Below are positions 1-4,545 of a stretch of DNA of 6,831 nt, piece after piece (positions within the stretch are counted from its first letter, which is position 1; every line of letters starts with the position of its first letter). The position numbers and the translations under genes were made by a program. The stretch is from assembly GCA_007131625.1 (NCBI GenBank), contig SLQC01000296.1, positions 1 to 6,831 of the forward strand. The letters run 5' to 3'. The DNA comes from Balneolales bacterium (GTDB lineage: Bacteria; Bacteroidota; Rhodothermia; Balneolales; Natronogracilivirgulaceae). Below the pieces are notes generated by a model. It searched no databases and was not told the DNA's origin. It saw only the letters and a program-made list of their open reading frames with translations.

Positions 1-1
1 A

Positions 2-118
2 TCAGCAGACCCTAACTATATAGTAAAAAAAATGCTGAACAGTACTATTTCTCCATGGTTGAAAAAACGTTTTACCATGCAAAAATTGAAAGGTATGCCT
101 GATTTAATGGATTTATAA
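2..118 (+). CDS. C-terminal end of an unidentified protein (5' partial)
   Basis: An open frame enters from the left edge of the window and runs for 38 codons to a TAA at 116-118. The encoded tail is basic and amphipathic (PWLKKRFTMQKLKG, then MPDLMDL at the very end), which reads like a genuine C-terminus rather than noise. It is convergent with the outer-membrane protein gene that ends at 148, leaving a 29-base gap, a normal arrangement for two gene ends. The visible part contains no motif I can assign to a family, so no function is proposed. An open frame of this length in AT-rich DNA could still arise by chance, so the call is moderate. Confidence 0.5.
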   Translation, partial: SADPNYIVKKMLNSTISPWLKKRFTMQKLKGMPDLMDL

Positions 119-147
119 ATTCCTGCTTATCAATGGAAGACAAACTT

Positions 148-678
148 TCAAATTCGTAATCGTAATCCGGCAGTAGCCTGTAATTGATTCCATCCACCCA
201 AAGTAAATTTAGGTTCGCCGAATAGTGCAAAGTTACGTAAATCAAACTCTATACCGATTCCTGCGTTAATTCCTATTTTATTGCTGCTCACATTACCCCA
301 AACATCCGAATCGGCATTGATCCTGGATAGGTTTAACCCACCTAATCCATAAATCATGAGATTATCCCTGTTTCGAATGAAATAGTGTCCGTTAAGATTC
401 ATTTCAGATGCACCGAGATCATTTTCACCGATAAAATAATAGGTATAATCAACCCCGCCACGAATTGACGCCGTTATCATATAAAGTAAATGAAAAGTTA
501 TGCCAATTTCGCTGTTTTCCAGGTGGCCAACTTTGCTGCCATAGCTGAGGCCTGCGCCCAAAGTGAGATCACCGGGCTGGGTTACCTGTTGCTGCTGGGC
601 CACTGCGGAAAGATTAAAACTAAACAGGCATAGTATAGCAATCTGAATTGCATATAAATAATGAATAACTTTCTTCAT
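148..678 (-). CDS. Small outer-membrane beta-barrel protein with signal peptide
   Basis: Encodes 176 residues. Residues 1-27 form a clear Sec signal peptide: MKK, a hydrophobic core (AIQIAILCLFSF), then S-A-V-A with probable cleavage before the QQQQ run at 28. The mature part alternates polar and hydrophobic residues with many glycines and aromatics (LTLGAGLSYGS, GGVDYTYYFIG, LMIYGLGGLNL, IGINAGIGIEF, ATAGLRLRI). This is the pattern of antiparallel transmembrane beta strands, about eight in number, as in the OMP_b-brl/OmpA-like barrel superfamily. The ATG at 678 is preceded by AGAGAGG about eight bases upstream. The protein ends in Ile rather than the more usual Phe. No peptidoglycan-binding domain follows the barrel, so it is probably a simple surface or structural barrel; substrate and function are unknown. 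It is transcribed alone, convergent with the partial gene to its left. Confidence 0.82.
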   Translation of the reverse strand: MKKVIHYLYAIQIAILCLFSFNLSAVAQQQQVTQPGDLTLGAGLSYGSKVGHLENSEIGITFHLLYMITASIRGGVDYTYYFIGENDLGASEMNLNGHYFIRNRDNLMIYGLGGLNLSRINADSDVWGNVSSNKIGINAGIGIEFDLRNFALFGEPKFTLGGWNQLQATAGLRLRI

Positions 679-1074
679 ATAGGTGCCTCTCTTCTTTTTT
701 ATGGTTTATCCAGATACTACCCTATATATAAACAATTTGTGCAATTATTCGTTCAAAAGCTGATATCGCGGATTGTTACAAAATGAATAAGATTTTGGAA
801 GTTCAAGTGAATCAGATGGATAAATCCACCGAAATTTCATTATCATATCGTATTTTCAAATCAGGCGGCATAAGCATCTGATTCCTTGCCTGTTGTTTAT
901 GCTGTTGCTGCACAACCGTTAGAACATTATTCATTTTCTCAACACAAAGAATTATCAAAGTACCGTTATTTCTGGACTTTCAGGCATGTTTTAATTAAAA
1001 TACCCCGTAAATTGTATATTTTTCTCATTTTATGGGTTACCGGATTCCATATCAACGTTTCTGTAAATTATGGG
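679..1074. other. AT-rich intergenic region, no clear gene
   Basis: This stretch should contain the minus-strand promoter of the outer-membrane protein gene and any + strand promoter for the gene starting near 1075. The bases just upstream of the minus gene are very AT-rich (a TATATATA run near 722-730), but no good TTG...TAnnTTTG pair is visible. A 32-codon ATG frame at 783-881 has no ribosome binding site or recognisable product and is not called. From 886 the frame of the next gene is open without interruption, but its only upstream start is a TTG at 886, so I treat 886-1074 as non-coding. G+C in one line counted by hand (961-1020) is 30%. Confidence 0.5.
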
Positions 1075-1719
1075 GTGAGTGCATTGTCCTTAGTGCCCTT
1101 GGAAATCGCATTGGAAGGCATACGATCCTCCCATGAAAGATTGAGCAATGGAGATTTAAGTCCCGCTGAGGCCATTAAGGAGTTCAGTCACGTCGTGGCG
1201 AGAACTGTACAGGCTCGTAATCAGATTCGCCGAGAGTATAAGCGTCGTACGGGGCGTAAGCTCGGTAATAACTGGGAAGGCGAAATGCGGCGGGCCGGCA
1301 TCGCTGATGTCAAGGTAGCGGAGTTCTTTCACGAGTTACGAAACAGTGACGTGCATGAGGCTCCCTTTGTTATCGCGTTTGAGGAGGAGACGGTTTTTGC
1401 TCTTCGCAGCAAGATTGGAGAGGTATCGCACTTGAAGCTCAGGTCTGGGAGAGTACGTGCGACCCAATCCTCTACTCTCTTCAGTGACCAGCACAGCCCG
1501 AGCGTTCGTCTTTATGAGGATCAGAACGATGAGCGACCTCTTGAGGTGATCAGCTGTACGCGCCGCTATAAGTTGGAAGTCACGACCGATCGTCTACTGA
1601 AGCTATTAAGGGAAATCGGGACCGATGATCTTGTGGAGCTTACTACCCGACAAATCCAAGCGGTTGAGCAGTATGTAAGGTGGTTTGACGGGCAATATCC
1701 ATCACCCGATACGGCATAA
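1075..1719 (+). CDS. Hypothetical protein with HEPN-like R-x4-H motif
   Basis: From the GTG at 1075 this encodes 214 residues. The protein is highly charged and mostly helical in its first half, with a basic stretch near residues 43-58 (ARNQIRREYKRRTGRK). It then has FFHELRNSDVHEAPF, in which R89-N-S-D-V-H94 matches the R-x(4-6)-H signature of HEPN domains, many of which are RNases of defence and toxin systems. The second half looks beta-rich and ends in a helix (LLKLLREIG, RQIQAVEQYVRWF). I do not recognise a named family. The start is uncertain: GTG 1075 gives a sensible N-terminus (SALSLVPLEIALEGI), GTG 1093 is also possible, and the frame is open back to a TTG at 886 through unlike, AT-rich sequence. 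None has a good ribosome binding site. G+C (52% in the line 1201-1260) is well above the flanks, suggesting separate acquisition. No partner antitoxin gene is evident beside it. Confidence 0.6.
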   Translation: MSALSLVPLEIALEGIRSSHERLSNGDLSPAEAIKEFSHVVARTVQARNQIRREYKRRTGRKLGNNWEGEMRRAGIADVKVAEFFHELRNSDVHEAPFVIAFEEETVFALRSKIGEVSHLKLRSGRVRATQSSTLFSDQHSPSVRLYEDQNDERPLEVISCTRRYKLEVTTDRLLKLLREIGTDDLVELTTRQIQAVEQYVRWFDGQYPSPDTA

Positions 1720-2056
1720 TCGTAAGCTTAATGACGGTGAGGATGCTGAACATATATATGGCCTCCAATGTCAACAAACAATAACCATCCCTAGCCAGTA
1801 AAAATCATTGCTAGCCTAAGCGATTCCGATGTCATTTTAACACGTTGTACTGCAAACAATTTTCAATAACAGTTTTACAGTTCCTGTGACAGCACCACAT
1901 GACTCTCAGAATTTGACCTTCAGGACTTTACACTTATTACATTCATTTCATTATCAGAGCAGGAAGTGTAGGTTAACATGCATTATTTTCCGAAAAACCA
2001 GCAATCTTAATTACCGAAAACTATGCATATTTGTTTTCCGATAACAGCCTGATTTC
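1720..2056. other. Intergenic region upstream of the winged-helix-like gene
   Basis: 337 bases without a convincing ORF on either strand. The last 80 bases carry repeated TTTTCCGA-type boxes, listed separately. A weak sigma70-like pair, TTGACC (1913-1918) and TATTAC (1935-1940) with a 16-base spacer, faces the gene at 2057. A short inverted repeat CTAGC...GCTAG (1791-1795 and 1810-1814, 14-base loop) lacks a following T tract and is not called a terminator. There is therefore no clear terminator for the gene ending at 1719. G+C of line 1921-1980 is 35% by hand count. Confidence 0.5.
1978..2045. promoter_or_regulatory. Repeated TTTTCCGA boxes with inverted repeat (possible operator)
   Basis: Three related boxes lie in 68 bases just before the gene at 2057. 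Box 1 is ATGCAT + TA + TTTTCCGAAAA (1978-1995). Box 2, in reverse, is TTACCGAAAAC (2011-2021). Box 3 is GTTTTCCGATAA (2033-2044). Boxes 2 and 3 form an imperfect inverted repeat around TATGCATATTT, and ATGCAT also occurs in box 1. CATATTTG at 2026-2033, between the arms, differs by one base from the Bacteroidota -7 box TAnnTTTG, and would start transcription near 2040, just before the ATG at 2057. Protein binding here would block that promoter, so autoregulation by the downstream winged-helix-like protein is an attractive inference. Confidence 0.4.
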
Positions 2057-2491
2057 ATGATAGAACGAAAAATGAAATACCTCCGCATTATCCGCATTCT
2101 CAAGGAAGAGATTGACAATCTATACCGGTTGTTTGGGGAAAATGAGAAATACGCAAAGCTGCTACAGATTCTGAAAGACTATCCAGAATATGAACATCCA
2201 ACTCAAAAAGAGCTGATAAAAAAACTTCAGCTTCAGAGACCGGCACTTATGAAGCTACTTAATGAGCTGTATTCCGATTCTGGATATAAAATTATTGACG
2301 AAGACGCATACCAGGGATCTAAATCAGAAATTCTCATTATTGCAAAATTGAAAGACAAGAGCCGAGAACTGGTAGTAAGGGGCTTGGAATCAATACCGAG
2401 TGTCGGTGAGGAATTTAATATTTATTTCATTAATGAATGCTTTTTGCAAGGTAACAGACGTAAAGCACATTTTAACTGGCGGTATTCATAA
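2057..2491 (+). CDS. Winged-helix-like hypothetical protein, C-terminus frameshifted
   Basis: The uninterrupted frame encodes 144 residues. Residues 7-30 are a charged helix. Residues about 33-80 (KLLQILKDYPEY, then PTQKELIKKLQLQRPALMKLLNELY) read as a helix-turn-helix: P-T-Q-K-E-L starts the first helix and the helix after LQLQRP would be the recognition helix. Residues 90-128 form beta strands ending in SIPSVGEEFNIYFINECF. The last 14 residues (from G132, GNRRKAHFNWRYS) break the pattern. Shifting by one base after residue 130 continues with KVTDVKHILTGGIHKIYIYL and a stop at 2534, a much better C-terminus, giving about 158 residues. So the gene is probably inactivated by a one-base insertion or carries a sequencing error at the five-T run 2441-2445. 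ATG 2072 (MKYLRII) is an alternative start; neither start has a good ribosome binding site. Family not identified; DNA binding is an inference. Confidence 0.6.
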   Translation: MIERKMKYLRIIRILKEEIDNLYRLFGENEKYAKLLQILKDYPEYEHPTQKELIKKLQLQRPALMKLLNELYSDSGYKIIDEDAYQGSKSEILIIAKLKDKSRELVVRGLESIPSVGEEFNIYFINECFLQGNRRKAHFNWRYS

Positions 2492-2534
2492 AATTTATAT
2501 CTACTTAGAAGAGAAGCCATTTGATTACCGTTAG
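2448..2534 (+). pseudogene. Displaced C-terminal end of the gene at 2057 (+1 frame)
   Basis: This frame, one base ahead of the upstream gene, encodes 28 residues and a TAG: KVTDVKH, ILTGGIH, KIYIYLEEKPFDYR. It picks up where FNIYFINECFL stops, with a V-x-x-V-x-H strand, a glycine turn and an alternating KIYIYLEE strand that suit the end of a small beta domain. It has no start of its own, so it only makes sense as the tail of the upstream gene. The join lies around 2441-2450, after five T residues. Confidence 0.55.
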
Positions 2535-2673
2535 CAGATCTCTCAGCATCATGACAAGTACATGCCGTTAAATTATAATTCGAAATTGCCTACATTGGCT
2601 ATATCAGCAGGATAAATTTTTTGACTTATGCTTTTTTTTACTGCGCTCTCAGGAAGAAACTGGAAACAGAATC

Positions 2674-2688
2674 GAAAGAAATTCTTTC
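2674..2688. repeat. Perfect short palindrome GAAAGAA-A-TTCTTTC
   Basis: Seven-base perfect inverted arms flank a single A. It lies in the AT-rich spacer between the broken gene and the tRNA terminator. GAAATTC recurs shortly after, at 2697-2703. It might be a protein-binding site, but it has no gene start nearby and could be chance in AT-rich DNA. Confidence 0.25.
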
Positions 2689-2748
2689 CTTAAGAGGAAA
2701 TTCAGAGATGGGAAAAGGCGCTTATGTTTGCACTAAAATTTATACCAT

Positions 2749-2784
2749 AAAAAACAAAGACCTGCAAGTCAAAGACTTACAAGG
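2749..2784 (-). terminator. Rho-independent terminator of the tRNA-Leu gene
   Basis: On the minus strand, five bases after the tRNA CCA, lies CCTTGTAAGTC-TTT-GACTTGCAGG. This forms a stem of about ten pairs with one bulged T and a three-base loop (2761-2784). A T-rich run follows (TCTTTGTTTTTTAT, down to about 2747). Position, stem and U tract together make this a convincing terminator for the tRNA transcript. Confidence 0.75.
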
Positions 2785-2788
2785 CTTT

Positions 2789-2875
2789 TGGTGCCGAAGG
2801 TGGGACTCGAACCCACACGAGATTGCTCCCACACGCCCCTGAAACGTGCGCGTCTACCAATTCCGCCACTTCGGC
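2789..2875 (-). tRNA. tRNA-Leu (anticodon CAG)
   Basis: 87 bases including an encoded 3' CCA (complement of 2789-2791). The acceptor arms are GCCGAAG (2875-2869) and CTTCGGC before the discriminator A. The D-arm region reads GTGGCGGAATTGGTAGACGC, typical of tRNA-Leu. The anticodon stem-loop CACGT-TTCAGGG-GCGTG places CAG at the anticodon, reading CUG codons. A long variable arm (GGGAGCAATCTC), the mark of a class II tRNA, and the T arm GTGGG-TTCGAGT-CCCAC follow. All elements are intact. It stands alone, with its own terminator downstream. Protein frames crossing it on the other strand (such as one reading VPKVGLEPTRDCS) are the usual spurious translations of a tRNA. Confidence 0.97.
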
Positions 2876-2912
2876 ATGACTACTTTTCGTGTCAACCGCC
2901 CGACTTGTCACA

Positions 2913-2928
2913 TGTCAGCCTGCTGACA
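2913..2928. repeat. Perfect inverted repeat TGTCAGC-CT-GCTGACA
   Basis: Seven-base perfect arms with a two-base centre, followed on the + strand by AAAAA. It lies 38 bases upstream of the tRNA-Leu 5' end. The small centre makes it more like a protein-binding site than an RNA hairpin. A further TTGTCA at 2905-2910 mirrors the TGACAA at the far side. Confidence 0.35.
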
Positions 2929-2937
2929 AAAATTCAC

Positions 2938-2962
2938 CCGGTCATTATCGCTCGCAGACCGG
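2938..2962 (-). terminator. Possible terminator of the GlmU-like gene
   Basis: On the minus strand CCGGTC and GACCGG pair perfectly around a 13-base loop, and GTGAATTTTTG follows. A GC-rich stem a few bases before a T tract fits an intrinsic terminator for transcripts coming from the GlmU-like gene, which ends 143 bases upstream at 3105. The stem is only six pairs and the loop is large, so it is weak. Confidence 0.3.
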
Positions 2963-3009
2963 AGCTGTACTCTTTTTTGCATCGCGTAGAAAGTGATTTT
3001 CTGCGAAAT

Positions 3010-3039
3010 TAAAGATACGGACTCTTGACAAAAAACCAA
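3010..3039 (-). promoter_or_regulatory. Possible promoter for tRNA-Leu
   Basis: On the minus strand TTG (3039-3037) is followed after 19 bases by TATCTTTA (3017-3010), a one-base mismatch to the Bacteroidota -7 box TAnnTTTG with acceptable spacing. Transcription would start near 3003, giving a leader of about 128 bases before the tRNA, which is long. No better candidate is visible closer to the tRNA: a TTGACA at 2895-2890 is too near the 5' end to serve as a -35 box. Confidence 0.3.
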
Positions 3040-3104
3040 TGAGCGATTTGATTAAAATATTCATTGATGCTGGATTTTATCCATTCGATTTCCGGGGTTT
3101 CCAT

Positions 3105-4310
3105 TCACTCTATCACGCCCCGGTGATCGAAGATATGTCTCATCATCATCAGGTAGTCGCGTTTGAGCTGAATATTTCGGCGCGCCATCATAATCTCTGC
3201 CGTCTCCATCGCTTTTTCAAACTGATAGGGTTCGGTGCCATCCGGACTCACCCAGCTGAAAGATGGCACATGTTTCGGCGGGAAGCCGTAGGTGAAAATA
3301 TTGCAAAATACTCCGCACAGGGTTCCGGCCGAGAGCGTTGTGTTGATAGCGGTTTTTCCGTGATCTCCCATGACCGTCCCGAAGAACTGTAGCGACGACG
3401 TGTAGACAGTGCCTCTTGACCAATCCGGGATCTTGATCGGCTTGTAGTTGTTTTTCAGGTTGGATGTAATGGTGTTGGCGCCGAGGTTGCACCATTCACC
3501 GATGAGGCTGTTGCCAAGATAGCCGTCGTGCGCTTTGTTCGTATGGCTGTGCAGGATCACATTTTGAATCTCTCCACTGACTTTGCAGACCGGACCAATG
3601 GTCGATCCCGGATAGACTTTTCCCCCCATTTTAAGGACCGATTTTTCACAAAGTGCACTCGGACCCTGAATGACCGCACCGTACATCACATGGGAGTCGC
3701 GGCCGAGGTATACAGGTCCCGTCGACGCATCAATGACCGCACCGGGATCAATTTGTACACCAGATTCGGCAAATATGTTATCCGGTTCAACAAAAATAGC
3801 CTGCGGGAAAACCGATTGAGGTGTTCTGTCGGTGATTTGCAGCAGGGTGATATCTTTCCGGATTTCCTCCTCGTTGATGGTAAATAGATCCCACAAATAA
3901 TTGAGCAGTAATCCCGACTCGGTGTCGATGGTATTCATCCGGTGGAATTGGTCAGTGCCGTTCTCAAAAAGCTCCTGGCTTACGTCGGGATCAAGCCGGG
4001 ATGCAACCACACGGCCATTTTTACAGATGACTTGTCCCGTTTCGAGCTTTTTGACGCTCTCCGCAGCATCGGCATCCGGCAGCCAGCGAGCATTGATCCA
4101 GATAATATCTTTTTCGTCAGCCGGATGCTCCCCCGGGAAGACATATATCAGCGGTACCCTCCGGACCCGCGTCACTTTTTTCGCACCGAGATAGCGTTGC
4201 CACTTTTCGCGAATGGTGAAAATACCGATTCTGAGATCATCAACCGGCCGTGTCAGCGTTAGTGGCGCAAATAACTGGTCTCCCTCGTCCTCGAAAAAAC
4301 AAATTGTCAT
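3105..4310 (-). CDS. GlmU-like sugar nucleotidyltransferase/acyltransferase (Bacteroidota type)
   Basis: From the ATG at 4310 this encodes 401 residues. Residues 1-60 carry the divergent N-terminal signature of the Bacteroidota GlmU-like family: FFEDEG, then LFAPLTLTRPVDDLRIG (13-29). They lack the classical pyrophosphorylase loop LAAGxGTRM. From about 170 the protein is a left-handed beta-helix of hexapeptide repeats (IFAESGVQIDPGAVID, VYLGRDSHVMYGAVIQG). NKAHDGYLGNSLIGEWCNLGANTITSN (258-284) aligns with the GlmU segment KAGHLTYLGD...NIGAGTITCN, so H261 matches the catalytic His of GlmU acetyltransferase. The family is linked to UDP-GlcNAc synthesis (glucosamine-1-phosphate acetylation and uridylylation), but the second activity is uncertain without the loop. 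The frame is open to an ATG at 4364, but that start lies within the -7 box, and the first 18 residues (MRTWLVRVKKASDTIIAA) do not fit the family. Divergent from glmS, whose product feeds the same pathway. Confidence 0.88.
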   Translation of the reverse strand: MTICFFEDEGDQLFAPLTLTRPVDDLRIGIFTIREKWQRYLGAKKVTRVRRVPLIYVFPGEHPADEKDIIWINARWLPDADAAESVKKLETGQVICKNGRVVASRLDPDVSQELFENGTDQFHRMNTIDTESGLLLNYLWDLFTINEEEIRKDITLLQITDRTPQSVFPQAIFVEPDNIFAESGVQIDPGAVIDASTGPVYLGRDSHVMYGAVIQGPSALCEKSVLKMGGKVYPGSTIGPVCKVSGEIQNVILHSHTNKAHDGYLGNSLIGEWCNLGANTITSNLKNNYKPIKIPDWSRGTVYTSSLQFFGTVMGDHGKTAINTTLSAGTLCGVFCNIFTYGFPPKHVPSFSWVSPDGTEPYQFEKAMETAEIMMARRNIQLKRDYLMMMRHIFDHRGVIE

Positions 4311-4361
4311 AGCAGCTATTATCGTATCGGATGCTTTTTTTACTCTCACCAACCATGTCCG

Positions 4362-4369
4362 CAAATATA
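4362..4369 (-). promoter_or_regulatory. -7 box of the GlmU-like gene (TATATTTG)
   Basis: The minus strand reads TATATTTG, a perfect match to the Bacteroidota sigma-factor -7 consensus TAnnTTTG. Transcription would begin near 4355, about 45 bases before the ATG at 4310. No clear TTTG -33 element is seen; a T-rich tract (TTTTTTTTAAATTAAATC) occupies that area. The box overlaps the upstream in-frame ATG at 4364, which favours the downstream start. Confidence 0.6.
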
Positions 4370-4435
4370 AAGGATTTAATTTAAAAAAAATGGATTAAAA
4401 CGAAATACATGTTATTTTATCAAATGAGCATTGCC

Positions 4436-4443
4436 TATATTCA
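4436..4443 (+). promoter_or_regulatory. Possible -7 box of glmS (TATATTCA)
   Basis: TATATTCA matches six of eight positions of TAnnTTTG and faces glmS. It would give a start near 4450 and a leader of about 95 bases. No good -33 element is visible. This is the best candidate in the shared 235-base region between the two divergent genes, but it is weak. Confidence 0.25.
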
Positions 4444-4466
4444 ATCGTAGACCGGACGTGGAGGCC

Positions 4467-4502
4467 ATGTTGGTTCCAGACCCGACACGGAGAGAGATGT
4501 AA
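4467..4502 (+). CDS. Possible 11-residue upstream ORF in the glmS leader
   Basis: ATG TTG GTT ... ATG TAA encodes MLVPDPTRREM. GTGGAGG precedes the ATG by a few bases, a better ribosome binding site than most genes here have. It ends 43 bases before the glmS ATG. It could be a leader peptide that modulates glmS translation, or simply chance; it has no recognisable stalling motif. Confidence 0.2.
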   Translation: MLVPDPTRREM

Positions 4503-4545
4503 TGCCATCAAATACATAAGAACAATAGGACCATTTAAGGATTTT

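Noticed and set aside
783..881. 32-codon ATG frame (MNKILEVQVNQMDK...)
   Set aside because: Short, no ribosome site, no family resemblance; expected by chance in AT-rich DNA.
886..1074. N-terminal extension of the HEPN-like gene back to a TTG at 886
   Set aside because: The start is weak, there is no ribosome site, and the DNA is AT-rich and unlike the rest of the gene; the frame is probably open by chance.
1067..1749. Target duplication or cassette recombination site around the GC-richer gene
   Set aside because: The similar edges (GGTGAGTGC and GGTGAGGATGC) are imperfect, and no integron attC or transposon terminal repeat could be built.
1791..1814. CTAGC...GCTAG hairpin as terminator of the gene ending at 1719
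   Set aside because: Only five pairs, a 14-base loop and no T tract after it.
2621..2842. 73-codon + strand frame starting with TTG
   Set aside because: It overlaps the tRNA terminator and half the tRNA, has no ribosome site and no recognisable product.
2788..3012. 74-codon + strand frame crossing the tRNA (reads VPKVGLEPTRDCS)
   Set aside because: This is the well-known spurious translation of the strand opposite a tRNA-Leu; the tRNA structure is complete.
3528..4262. Several + strand frames opposite the GlmU-like gene
   Set aside because: They are antisense shadows of a well-supported gene and show no motif of their own.
4441..4545. glmS ribozyme in the glmS leader
   Set aside because: I do not recognise the conserved core of the ribozyme, the leader is only about 100 bases, and the ribozyme is mainly known from Firmicutes.
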